Assembly (NCBI RefSeq): GCF_024363255.1
Contig: NZ_AP026070.1
Coordinates: 2,108,001 to 2,172,000, forward strand
DNA: 64,000 nucleotides
DNA from: Shewanella sp. NFH-SH190041
GTDB taxonomy: Bacteria > Pseudomonadota > Gammaproteobacteria > Enterobacterales > Shewanellaceae
Direction of reading: 5' to 3'
Part shown: positions 28,394 to 36,920 of the stretch, one piece after another
How positions within the stretch are numbered: the first letter of the stretch is position 1
How the letters are laid out: each line of letters starts with the position of its first letter
Made by a program: the position numbers and the translations under genes
Notes under the pieces: generated by a model
What the model saw: only the letters and a program-made list of their open reading frames with translations
Databases searched by the model: none
What the model was told of the DNA's origin: nothing

Positions 28394-29596
28394 ATGACAC
28401 ACGCCTATCTCTACCAACACCTGCGCACCCCAAGAGGGAAAGGCCGCGCAGACGGTGCACTACATGAAATCACCCCCGTGCAATTAGCCGGTCAGGTGTT
28501 GTCTGCATTGAGCCAAAACATCACAGCAGATCTGATTGAAGATGTGCTGCTTGGCTGCGTAATGCCGGTGGGTGAACAAGGCGGCAACATAGGGCGCATC
28601 GCGGCGCTGAATGCCGGGCTGCCGCAACAGGTACCGGGCATGCAACTTAACCGCTACTGTGGCTCAGGGCTGGAAGCCATTAATCTGGCGGCCGCCAAAG
28701 TCGCATCTGGCTTTAATGAATTAGTGATTGCAGGTGGTGTAGAGAGTATGTCCCGTATCCCCATGGGCGCTGATGGGGGCGCTTGGGCCACCGACCCCAG
28801 TGTTGCGGCCAATACCGGCTTTGTGATGCAGGGAATAAGCGCCGATCTGCTGGCCAGTCTTAACGGACTGAACCGCCGCGACTGTGATGACTATGCGCTG
28901 GCCAGTCAACGGCGGGCGCACCATGCCTGGCAGCAGGGCTACTTTGACCAAGCGGTATTGCCCATCACCGATCTGCTGGGACAAACATTACTGACTCAAG
29001 ATGAAATTTTACGCCCACAAACTACAGCTGAGGATTTAGCCGCCTTGCAACCTGCCTTTGCCAAATTGGGTAAGCAACTGGGGTTTGATGCCATCGCACA
29101 GCAGAAATACCCCCAACTTGCGCAAATTAATCATGTCCACCATGCCGGAAACTCATCCGGTGTGGTCGATGGTGCCGCCGCCGTGCTGGTCGGGTCAGCG
29201 CAAATGGCCGACCGGCTTGGGCAGCAACCTCAGGGACGCATTCTCAGCACCGCCACCATAGGCTGTGAGCCGACCTTAATGCTAGCGGGCACCGCAGATG
29301 CCGCCAACATGGCCTTACAAAAAGCCGGGATGACCGCCGCCGATATTCAGCTCTGGGAGGTTAACGAAGCCTTTGCCGCCGTGGTCTTAGCTTTTATGCA
29401 GCAAATGGATATCGACCACAGTGATATCAATGTCAATGGCGGCGCAATTGCGATGGGGCACCCCCTCGGAGCCACAGGCGCCATGTTAGTTGGCACAGTG
29501 CTAGCTGAAATGGCTCGCCGGGATCAATCTCTGGCCATGGTTTGCTTATGTGAAGCGGCAGGGATGGCCAGTGCCACCATTATTGAACGCCTGTAA
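28394..29596 (+). CDS. acetyl-CoA C-acyltransferase (thiolase)
   Basis: A 400-residue thiolase. The nucleophilic cysteine is in NRYCGSGLEAINLA (Cys 89), NEAFAAVV carries the conserved Asn-Glu, and GGAIAMGHPLGATGA the catalytic His. The final cysteine lies in MVCLCEAAGMASATI; degradative thiolases more often show a C-x-G-G-G loop here, so CEAAG is a variant. It cleaves 3-ketoacyl-CoA, the last step of beta-oxidation. It leads an operon with the FadB-like protein (28-bp gap), nitronate monooxygenase, CoA-transferase and two acyl-CoA dehydrogenases. Chain-length or ring specificity is not readable. Confidence 0.9.
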   Translation: MTHAYLYQHLRTPRGKGRADGALHEITPVQLAGQVLSALSQNITADLIEDVLLGCVMPVGEQGGNIGRIAALNAGLPQQVPGMQLNRYCGSGLEAINLAAAKVASGFNELVIAGGVESMSRIPMGADGGAWATDPSVAANTGFVMQGISADLLASLNGLNRRDCDDYALASQRRAHHAWQQGYFDQAVLPITDLLGQTLLTQDEILRPQTTAEDLAALQPAFAKLGKQLGFDAIAQQKYPQLAQINHVHHAGNSSGVVDGAAAVLVGSAQMADRLGQQPQGRILSTATIGCEPTLMLAGTADAANMALQKAGMTAADIQLWEVNEAFAAVVLAFMQQMDIDHSDINVNGGAIAMGHPLGATGAMLVGTVLAEMARRDQSLAMVCLCEAAGMASATIIERL

Positions 29597-29624
29597 TGGC
29601 GCCCCTTTCGAACAGGATTTCATT

Positions 29625-31844
29625 ATGATTGATTATTTTACCCTTAGCCTGGATGACAGCGGCATCGCAACCCTGACCATAGATCAGCCTGATTCCCAGG
29701 TGAATGTGATGGATCAGCATTTTATCGACAGTCTGGAGCATCACCTGCTGCGTATTTTTGCCGATGATGCCATTCGCGCGGTGATCCTCACTTCAGCTAA
29801 AAGCAGTTTTATTGCCGGGGCGGATCTCAATACCTTAGAAAAGACCCTCAATGAACCGGTCGATGCAACAACCTTGTATCAAAAATGTCTGGCATTTTCC
29901 ATGTTGTTGCGGCGCATCGAAACCTGCGGCAAACCCTTTGTTGCCGCGCTTAATGGCCCGGCACTGGGCGGGGGATTTGAACTGGCACTGGCTTGTCACG
30001 GTCGCATTGCCGCTGATACGCCCGTGCTGAAAGTCGGGTTGCCGGAAGTCGGTGTGGGCCTGTTACCGGGCGCAGGCGGTACTCAGCGTTATCTTCGTAT
30101 GCTCGGTGTGCAAGCTGCGCTGCCGTTATTACTGCAAGGCAAGCAATTAACCGCCACATCAGCACTCAAGCAAGGGCTGGTTGATAAGGTTTGTCCGCCA
30201 GAGCAATTATTGTCTCACGCCAGAGCTTGGCTGAATGATAACCCGCAAGCACTGCAGCCCTGGGATATGCCCGGTTTTACCATCCCGGGGGGACAAGACC
30301 CATCCGCCCCAGCATTAGCACAATTATTTATGGCTACCAGCGCCAATCTCAGTGCCACCACATTTGGCAATATGCCCGCCCCATTTGCCATCACATCCTG
30401 CCTCTATGAAGGGATGCAACTGCCGATAGATAAAGCACTCGCCGTTGAGTGTAAGCAATTTGTCCGGCTTAATATTGATCCCGTCGCGGGCAATATGGTG
30501 CGCACAGGTTTTATCAATAAAACCCGCGCTGACAGCCTGATGCACCGTCCTAAACACATTGCCGTTACCCAACATACCGATATTGCCGTATTGGGCGCGG
30601 GGCTGATGGGTGCAGGGATTGCACTGTGCGCCGCCCAAGCGGGGATCCGGGTGCGCTTGTTGGACTGCGATCTCACTAAAGCGCAAAAGGGCAAAGCATA
30701 CAGTGAAAAGAAACTAGCTAAATTGTGTGAAAAAGGTCGGCTCTCCCCCACCGAGATGGACACCATTTTGGCGCGGATTGAGCCCAGTGAGCAGTGGGAG
30801 TCTCTGGCAGAGGTCACTCTGGCAGTAGAAGCGGTTTTTGAAGATCGGGAGGTAAAAGCCCAGGTTTATGCCCGCGCCGAGGCCCATCTGCCCGCAACTG
30901 CAGTTCTGGCTAGCAACACTTCCGCACTGCCCATCACAGGTTTGGCTGAAACCCTCTCCTGCCCGCAACGTATGATTGGCCTGCACTTTTTCTCTCCGGT
31001 GGAACGTATGCCACTGGTTGAAGTGATCAAGGCACAGCAAACCGATGATGCCACACTGGCAAACGCGTTAGATCTCGTCGCGCAACTGACTAAAACCCCC
31101 ATATTGGTCAATGACAGCCGGGGCTTTTTTACCAGTCGGTTTTTCGGTGCCTTCCTGAATGAAGGTGTCACCATGGTACAAGAAGGCATCAACCCCGCAC
31201 TGATTGAAAATGCTGCCCGTCATTTTGGCTATCCGGTGGGGCCACTCTCCATTTCCGATGAGGTAGGTCTGGATCTGGCCAGCCACGGCGCCGATCAGGC
31301 CAAAGCGGATCTGGGGGATGAATTTACCCCGGGCTCTTCTGTCAGTGTGATCCAAACACTGGTTAAACAGCATGGTCGCTTTGGCCGTAAAAATGCGATG
31401 GGCTTTTACCAGTATCAGGCCGATGGCAGTAAATCCCTTTGGGCTGGCCTTAACGATATCTGGCCTCAGTTGCCAGCCAGTGAGCAGCCCGATCAGCGCA
31501 GCGTGCAAACCCGCATGCTCTATGCCCAATTGGCCGATGCTGCGCGGGCGATGGCTGCGGGGGTATTAGCCTCAGTGGCTGACGGTGATATCGGTGCCTG
31601 TTTCGGGGTAGGTTTCCCGTTTTATCTCGGCGGCCCCTTTGCCACCATGGATACTATCGGGCTTGAACAGGTGATCACTACCTGTGATGCCTTAGCAGCG
31701 CAGCATTGTGCCCAGCGCTTTGCCTTGCCTGCAATGTTGCGGCAAATGGCGGCAAATGGGCAGCAATTTTATGGCAACAATGCCATTACCTTCCCCATGC
31801 CCAAGCATGCCAATGCAGATTCTGACACAAGTGCTAAGTCATGA
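29625..31844 (+). CDS. FadB/FadJ-like bifunctional enoyl-CoA hydratase / 3-hydroxyacyl-CoA dehydrogenase
   Basis: A 739-residue two-domain enzyme; the ATG at 29625 has AGGA 8 nt upstream. The N-terminal crotonase domain has FIAGADL (oxyanion hole, 62-68), GPALGGGFEL with Glu 119, and GLPEVGVG with Glu 141. The NAD-binding motif GAGLMGAG is at 324-331, and GLHFFSPVERMPLVEV carries the dehydrogenase His. It hydrates enoyl-CoA and oxidises the hydroxyacyl-CoA. It probably works with the preceding thiolase as an alpha-beta complex. The gene order (thiolase first) differs from fadBA. It overlaps the next gene by 4 bp (ATGA). Confidence 0.93.
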   Translation: MIDYFTLSLDDSGIATLTIDQPDSQVNVMDQHFIDSLEHHLLRIFADDAIRAVILTSAKSSFIAGADLNTLEKTLNEPVDATTLYQKCLAFSMLLRRIETCGKPFVAALNGPALGGGFELALACHGRIAADTPVLKVGLPEVGVGLLPGAGGTQRYLRMLGVQAALPLLLQGKQLTATSALKQGLVDKVCPPEQLLSHARAWLNDNPQALQPWDMPGFTIPGGQDPSAPALAQLFMATSANLSATTFGNMPAPFAITSCLYEGMQLPIDKALAVECKQFVRLNIDPVAGNMVRTGFINKTRADSLMHRPKHIAVTQHTDIAVLGAGLMGAGIALCAAQAGIRVRLLDCDLTKAQKGKAYSEKKLAKLCEKGRLSPTEMDTILARIEPSEQWESLAEVTLAVEAVFEDREVKAQVYARAEAHLPATAVLASNTSALPITGLAETLSCPQRMIGLHFFSPVERMPLVEVIKAQQTDDATLANALDLVAQLTKTPILVNDSRGFFTSRFFGAFLNEGVTMVQEGINPALIENAARHFGYPVGPLSISDEVGLDLASHGADQAKADLGDEFTPGSSVSVIQTLVKQHGRFGRKNAMGFYQYQADGSKSLWAGLNDIWPQLPASEQPDQRSVQTRMLYAQLADAARAMAAGVLASVADGDIGACFGVGFPFYLGGPFATMDTIGLEQVITTCDALAAQHCAQRFALPAMLRQMAANGQQFYGNNAITFPMPKHANADSDTSAKS

Positions 31845-32932
31845 GTCATGCTCAGCCAAGCAACCCAGCGGATAACACGCCTTCTTTGCTGGCACACAGG
31901 CCAAATCTGGCGCTTCCGGTGATTGGTGCGCCCATGTTTTTGGCCAGTAATATCGACTTGGTACTGGCTCAATGCTGCGCTGGCATTATCGGTTGCTTTC
32001 CTGCGCTTAATGCACGACCTCAAGCGAGCTTAGGGCAATGGATTGATACTCTAAGGCAAGGTATCGCCGAGCATAACCTAAGGGTAAAACGGGGAGATAG
32101 CCAAACTCTGGCCGCGCCATTTGGGGTCAATCTTATCCTACATCCCAGCAATGACCGGCAAAGTGCCGATCTGGCCACCCTGTGTGATAAGCAGGTTCCG
32201 CTGGTGATCACCTCTGTTGGCCGACCGGCTCAAGTCGTTGCGGCGGTACACAACTACGGCGGCGAGGTTTGGCATGATGTCACAACCGTAAGACACGCTC
32301 GGCGGGCTATTGATGATGGTGTAGATGGCCTGATATTAGTCTGCGCCGGAGCCGGCGGGCATGGCGGCAACTTATCGCCTTTTGCCTTTATCGCCGAAGT
32401 ACGCCGCTTCTGGTCTGGCCCCATCGCCCTGGCGGGTGCCATCAGTACCGGCGAAGCCATTGCAGCCGCCACACTGTTAGGGGCAGATTTTGCTTATATG
32501 GGCAGTCGCTTTCTTGCCACGGCAGAATCCGGCGCTGTTGATGCGCACAAACAGATGATGGTGGCCGATGGCAGCGATCTTATCTGTAATACCGCCCAAT
32601 TTTCTGGCATGCCGGCCAATTATCTTGCTCGCTCTGCCCGCCCCTATCTTAAACAACCCAGTGTTGAACAATCCAGTGTTGAACAATCCAGACTTGAACA
32701 ACCGCAAGCCACGCACACACAGGCGGATTCAGTAAACAACGCAAAAGACACCCTGTTTCAGAATCTAGATACCAAACTGTCTGCCAAGCAAGGGCAAAAC
32801 CCTAAGGCGTGGAAGGATATCTGGTCAGCTGGCCAAGGTATTGGCGCAATCGACCAAGTACTGCCAGTCAGTGCCTTAGTCGAGCAGCTAAAACAGCAAT
32901 ATCACCAAGCGTTATCGCGCCATCACAGGTAA
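31841..32932 (+). CDS. nitronate monooxygenase / 2-nitropropane dioxygenase family flavoprotein
   Basis: A 363-residue FMN TIM-barrel protein. VIGAPMFLASN, APFGVNLILHPSND, CAGAGGHGGNLSPFAF (FMN phosphate loop) and DFAYMGSRFLATAES are the family blocks. This subgroup is often found beside acyl-CoA dehydrogenase and crotonase genes, where the physiological substrate is unclear and may be an acyl-CoA rather than a nitronate. IpdC of mycobacterial steroid degradation belongs to the same superfamily, but its detailed motifs differ. The C-terminal linker contains an in-frame 15-bp repeat. Start overlaps the FadB-like stop (ATGA), so the two are translationally coupled. Confidence 0.82.
   Translation: MSHAQPSNPADNTPSLLAHRPNLALPVIGAPMFLASNIDLVLAQCCAGIIGCFPALNARPQASLGQWIDTLRQGIAEHNLRVKRGDSQTLAAPFGVNLILHPSNDRQSADLATLCDKQVPLVITSVGRPAQVVAAVHNYGGEVWHDVTTVRHARRAIDDGVDGLILVCAGAGGHGGNLSPFAFIAEVRRFWSGPIALAGAISTGEAIAAATLLGADFAYMGSRFLATAESGAVDAHKQMMVADGSDLICNTAQFSGMPANYLARSARPYLKQPSVEQSSVEQSRLEQPQATHTQADSVNNAKDTLFQNLDTKLSAKQGQNPKAWKDIWSAGQGIGAIDQVLPVSALVEQLKQQYHQALSRHHR
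32652..32703 (+). repeat. in-frame 15-bp tandem repeat in the nitronate monooxygenase gene
   Basis: Three units of AACAAYCCAGTGTTG-type (32652, 32667, 32682) plus a partial fourth encode QPSVE, QSSVE, QSRLE, QP. The unit length keeps the frame, so copy-number change alters only linker length. Confidence 0.85.
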
Positions 32933-33058
32933 GCGCCAGCGCTGCCGCGGTTTATTAAACCGGCATTAGATGGCAGCAAGCAATAGATGGCAAGCACTAA
33001 ATGGCACGACAGCCAAAAGTGGTAGCAGGATGACAAAAAGAAGTAAAAAGGAACAAGC

Positions 33059-34246
33059 ATGAGCCAAAACCGTAAACCCCTTGATGGCATTCGGGTCATC
33101 GATTTTACCCAGTTACTGCCCGGACCACTGTGTAGCCAATACCTTGCTGATATGGGTGCGGAAGTGATTAAGATTGAGCCCCCCGGTCGAGGCGACCCTG
33201 TAAGAGGTGGGCCAGATAATTACGCCATGCTGTTTATGATGATTAACCGCAACAAACGCTCATTTGCGGTGGATTTGCGCAGTGATACCGGCCAAGCACA
33301 GATCCGAGAATTACTGAAAAGCGCCGATGTGTTGATTGAAGGTTTTCGCCCCGGGGTAATGGCGAAATTTGGGTTAGACTACCAACAGCTAAGCAAGCTG
33401 AATCCCGCATTAGTCTATTGCTCTATCACCGGATATGGCCAAGCAGGGCCACTGGCACAACAGGCGGGACATGATATTAACTATCAAGCACTTGCTGGGG
33501 TGCTAGAACAAAACGGCCATGCCGATGCGGCGCCTGCCACAGGCAACCTGCCCATTGCAGATCTAGCAGGCGGCACACTTTCTGCGGCCACCGGCATTTT
33601 GGCAGCGCTATTTGATGCCAGTCGCAGTGGTCAAGGCCGCCATGTGGATATCGCCATGAGTGACTGCCTTATGGCATTAAATGTAATGGCGACCACCTCT
33701 TATCAGCAGCAAAACAATACCCCGGTGCCACGTGGATGTGATTACCTTTCCGGCGCACTGGCCTGTTATCAGGTGTACCAAACCGCAGATGAGCGCTATC
33801 TGGCAGTGGGCGCCATTGAACAAAAATTTTGGCAAGCCTTTTGTGAGGCGATCAAACGCCCGGACTTACAGGCCAAAGGCCACCTACCCGGTGATGCCGG
33901 GCGCGCGGTTATCGCTGATGTTGCCGCCGTCATCGCCGCCAACCCCATGTCCTACTGGCAACCAATTTTCGCCCAAATTGATGCCTGCACCACGCCGGTG
34001 CTGAATGTCGCGCAAGCCATTGACCACCCCCATGCAAACGCCAGAGCGCTGAGCCAAACGGCTCAGCACCCCAGTGGGCAAACCTATCGCTATTATCCCT
34101 GCCCGATCCGCATGACAGATTTCACCCCGACACTCACCCAGCATGCCCCGGCACTGGGACAGGATAATGACAGCATTTTACAGGGACTGAATCAGTCACG
34201 CAGCGCCACTGACACGGGCAACAGCATCCGTAGTGAATCGCAGTAA
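33059..34246 (+). CDS. CaiB/BaiF family (class III) CoA-transferase or racemase
   Basis: A 395-residue protein. The N-terminal block GIRVIDFTQLLPGPLCSQYL followed by ADMGAEVIKIEPPGRGDPVR is typical; NRNKRSFAVDLR and ADVLIEGFRPGVMAKFGLDY follow. GHDINYQALAGVL holds the catalytic Asp 139. Members either move CoA between carboxylates or epimerise 2-methylacyl-CoA (alpha-methylacyl-CoA racemase). With acyl-CoA dehydrogenases next to it, a racemase for a branched or sterol-like side chain is attractive but unproven. It is 126 bp after the nitronate monooxygenase and 11 bp before the next gene. Confidence 0.88.
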   Translation: MSQNRKPLDGIRVIDFTQLLPGPLCSQYLADMGAEVIKIEPPGRGDPVRGGPDNYAMLFMMINRNKRSFAVDLRSDTGQAQIRELLKSADVLIEGFRPGVMAKFGLDYQQLSKLNPALVYCSITGYGQAGPLAQQAGHDINYQALAGVLEQNGHADAAPATGNLPIADLAGGTLSAATGILAALFDASRSGQGRHVDIAMSDCLMALNVMATTSYQQQNNTPVPRGCDYLSGALACYQVYQTADERYLAVGAIEQKFWQAFCEAIKRPDLQAKGHLPGDAGRAVIADVAAVIAANPMSYWQPIFAQIDACTTPVLNVAQAIDHPHANARALSQTAQHPSGQTYRYYPCPIRMTDFTPTLTQHAPALGQDNDSILQGLNQSRSATDTGNSIRSESQ

Positions 34247-34257
34247 GGGAGCCTGAG

Positions 34258-35472
34258 ATGAATTTTGACTTTACCGCCGAGCAATATGAACTGAAACAAT
34301 CACTGCGCCGCTTTATGCAGCAGCAATCCCCCCTTACAGTGGCAAGACAGGTATTAGAGCAACAATCCAGCCACAGTAGCGAGCTCTGGCAAGGGCTGAC
34401 TGAGCTTGGCGTCACCGGCATTATGCTGCCATCCTCCGCCGGGGGGTATGGACTGGGCGCGGCTGAATTGTGTATTGCAGCAGAGGAAGCGGGCAGACAA
34501 CTGGCCCCTGCGCCACTGTTCTCCACCTGTTATTTAGCCACACAGGCATTATTGCTGGGCAGCGATGCCCAGCAACAGCAACATTGGCTGGGAAAAATCA
34601 ATGCTGGCAGTATCGCCACCCTCGCCGCGCCGCTGGACTGCACGCTGGATCATCATCCAACACAATGTGAAGATGCGCTCACAAACTTGCCGGTCTTTGA
34701 CGGCCACAGTCTCAGTGGCACTTGTTCACTGGTCACTGATGCTGCTGCGGCGGAGTTTGTCTTGGTTCTGGCCCAAAAAGCACAGGGGCTGCACGACAGT
34801 CAGGGCAATAGCCAAAACGATAAGCAACCACTGATTTGGCTGCTGGTGCCCAATATTGCGGCTAATCACGTCAGTATCAGCACACAAGAGACCCTCAATC
34901 CGGTTAAGCCCTGTGGCCAGTTAACCTTTAATGCCAGCCATGCCGAGCCCCTCAATGGCAGTTTGGCGCAAGCCCCGCTGACATTACTGCAAAGATTACG
35001 CTACCGGGCGGCGATATTAACCGCCTTTGAGCAGCTTGGCAGTGCCGATGCCGTGACCGAGATGGCCGTAGAGTATGCCAAAACCCGCCGCACCTTTGGC
35101 CGGGCCATTGGCTCTTACCAAGGGATCAAACACAAGCTCACCGATATGTATACCCTGAACCAAATGGCGCGCGTGCACTGTTATTTTGGTGCGTGGGCGC
35201 TGGAGCTTGATAGCCGCAGCGGTGAGCAAAGTGCAGCGGAACTGGCCATTGCTGCAGCCAGTGCCAGGGTTGCCACTACTCGGGCACTGAATTTTGCCGC
35301 GCAAGAGGCCATTCAAGTGCATGGCGGCATGGGGTACACCTGGGAGCTCGATTGCCAACTGTTTTACCGCACCGCCCGTCATCAAGCACTGATCTTAGGC
35401 ACAGAAGATGACTGGTCGGCCATCATTGCTGATCAGCTTGAATTGCAGATGGCACCAACCAGCGCCGCCTAA
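34258..35472 (+). CDS. acyl-CoA dehydrogenase, probable non-catalytic partner of a heteromer
   Basis: A 404-residue member of the acyl-CoA dehydrogenase family. The start MNFDFTAEQYELKQSLRRFM, the YAKTRRTFGRAIGSYQGIKH block (arginine for FAD/CoA contact) and IQVHGGMGYTWELDCQLFYR confirm it. Where homomeric enzymes have the catalytic Glu shortly before the C-terminus, this protein reads RHQALILGTEDDWS, so the usual G-[TS]-x-E-I context is absent. The N-terminal half is also weak in FAD-loop motifs. Such half-enzymes in actinobacterial steroid degradation (FadE pairs) form alpha2beta2 complexes with a neighbour; the next gene fits that role. Assignment of the pair is inferred. Confidence 0.82.
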   Translation: MNFDFTAEQYELKQSLRRFMQQQSPLTVARQVLEQQSSHSSELWQGLTELGVTGIMLPSSAGGYGLGAAELCIAAEEAGRQLAPAPLFSTCYLATQALLLGSDAQQQQHWLGKINAGSIATLAAPLDCTLDHHPTQCEDALTNLPVFDGHSLSGTCSLVTDAAAAEFVLVLAQKAQGLHDSQGNSQNDKQPLIWLLVPNIAANHVSISTQETLNPVKPCGQLTFNASHAEPLNGSLAQAPLTLLQRLRYRAAILTAFEQLGSADAVTEMAVEYAKTRRTFGRAIGSYQGIKHKLTDMYTLNQMARVHCYFGAWALELDSRSGEQSAAELAIAAASARVATTRALNFAAQEAIQVHGGMGYTWELDCQLFYRTARHQALILGTEDDWSAIIADQLELQMAPTSAA

Positions 35473-35535
35473 TGATGGCCTCAGTAAAAGATCACAGGCA
35501 TAAGTGCCTGACGATAAAAGACAAGGATTAAGTAT

Positions 35536-36792
35536 ATGGACTTTAATGATTCAGCGGCAGAAGCAGCATTTCGCCACCAGTGTCGGCAATGGCTGACAGA
35601 AAATGCCACCACCAAACAGCGCCCGGATGATGTATTCGGCAGTGATCTCAGCCAAACAGCACTTCTCAGCCAAGCGCGGGCTTGGCAACGCAAAAAAGCC
35701 GCGGCAGGATTTGGTGCCATCACCTGGCCAACAGCATTTGGTGGTATGGGCGGCACACCGGTACAAGAGGTGATTTACCGCCAAGAAGAAGCCGCCTTTA
35801 ACGTGCCCACAGGTATTTTTAATGTCAGCCTTGGCATGGTGATCCCCTCACTGTTTGTCCACGGCAGTGAAGCCATTATTCGCCAACATGTTGAGCCCGC
35901 CTTGCACGGCGATAGCCTCTGGTGCCAGTTACTGTCGGAGCCGGGTGCGGGCTCTGATCTGGGCATGGTACGAACCCGGGCAGAAAGAGTCACCGACGGG
36001 CGGGATGGCTGGCTGCTCAATGGTCAGAAGGTCTGGACGACCCTAGCCCAGTTTGCTGATTACGGCTTGGTACTGGCGCGAACCGATCCCCAACAAGGTA
36101 AATTTGCGGGGATGACCAGCTTTTATATTGATATGCGCAGCCCGGGCGTCCAGGTGCGCCCTATCCGGCAAGCCAATGGTGAGGCGGAATTTAATGAGGT
36201 GTTTTTCAATAATGTCTTTATTCCCGACAGCCAACGTATCGGCGCAGAAGGTGGCGGCTGGAAAGTCACGCTCACCGGGTTGATGAATGAACGCCTCAGT
36301 ATTGGCGGGGTGATGCCACCCAAGCTTTGGCAAAGCGCCGCAGATTTGATGCTACGCAGTCCCGGTAAACATGGTCATCACACAGCCATGCAGGACAGTC
36401 GCAACCGACAAAAATTAAGCGATCTTTACCTTAATGCTCAAGGGCTGTGGTTATTGCAATGCCGCGGGCTCACAGCCCTAGGCCAAGGCAAAGAGCCGGG
36501 CGCTGAGTTATCGATTGCCAAAATTGTCGCGGCCCGCACCCTACAAGACTTTGCCTACTTTGCCATGGATTTACAGGGCGCGCGGGGACTGCTGGATGCC
36601 AAAGCACAAGCACCGGGCTGGGAACTGGTGCAACGCTTATGGTTCGGCAGCGCGGGGATGCGAATCGCTGGCGGCACAGATGAGATCGTGAAAAATAATG
36701 TCGGCGAGCGGATTTTAGGGCTGCCACCTGAGCCCAGAACCGATAAAGGAAAAAGCTTCCGTGAGTTATTGGATGAGGGGCACAGCAGCTAG
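35536..36792 (+). CDS. acyl-CoA dehydrogenase, probable catalytic partner
   Basis: A 418-residue dehydrogenase, 63 bp after the previous one. QLLSEPGAGSDLGMVRTRAE (FAD loop), LLNGQKVWTTLAQFADYGLV (substrate and FAD stacking block) and the C-terminal IAGGTDEIVKNNVGERILGLP are complete. The strong FAD-binding motifs, which the preceding paralogue lacks, suggest that the two polypeptides share active sites as in FadE26/27- or FadE28/29-type heterotetramers. The last gene before a terminator. Substrate unknown. Confidence 0.85.
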   Translation: MDFNDSAAEAAFRHQCRQWLTENATTKQRPDDVFGSDLSQTALLSQARAWQRKKAAAGFGAITWPTAFGGMGGTPVQEVIYRQEEAAFNVPTGIFNVSLGMVIPSLFVHGSEAIIRQHVEPALHGDSLWCQLLSEPGAGSDLGMVRTRAERVTDGRDGWLLNGQKVWTTLAQFADYGLVLARTDPQQGKFAGMTSFYIDMRSPGVQVRPIRQANGEAEFNEVFFNNVFIPDSQRIGAEGGGWKVTLTGLMNERLSIGGVMPPKLWQSAADLMLRSPGKHGHHTAMQDSRNRQKLSDLYLNAQGLWLLQCRGLTALGQGKEPGAELSIAKIVAARTLQDFAYFAMDLQGARGLLDAKAQAPGWELVQRLWFGSAGMRIAGGTDEIVKNNVGERILGLPPEPRTDKGKSFRELLDEGHSS

Positions 36793-36830
36793 GTTAGCCG
36801 CTTGCCAATCATCATTCATATATCAGGCAT

Positions 36831-36868
36831 AAAAAAGGCCGCCAAGCATTAGCTCGGCGGCCTTTTAC
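36831..36868. terminator. bidirectional terminator after the acyl-CoA operon / gntP
   Basis: Stem AAAGGCCGCC / GGCGGCCTTT with a loop of about 14 bases, preceded by A6 and followed by TTTT. It separates the catabolic operon from the convergent gntP. Confidence 0.9.
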
Positions 36869-36920
36869 CACATCATGCATTCACAACATCATATGTGCAA
36901 CGTAGGGCATAAACGCCTAT

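Noticed and set aside
31841..32932. Identity as IpdC of steroid degradation
   Set aside because: The PFGVNLILHPSN and GGHGGNLSPF blocks fit the general nitronate monooxygenase subgroup found beside fatty-acid genes better than IpdC.
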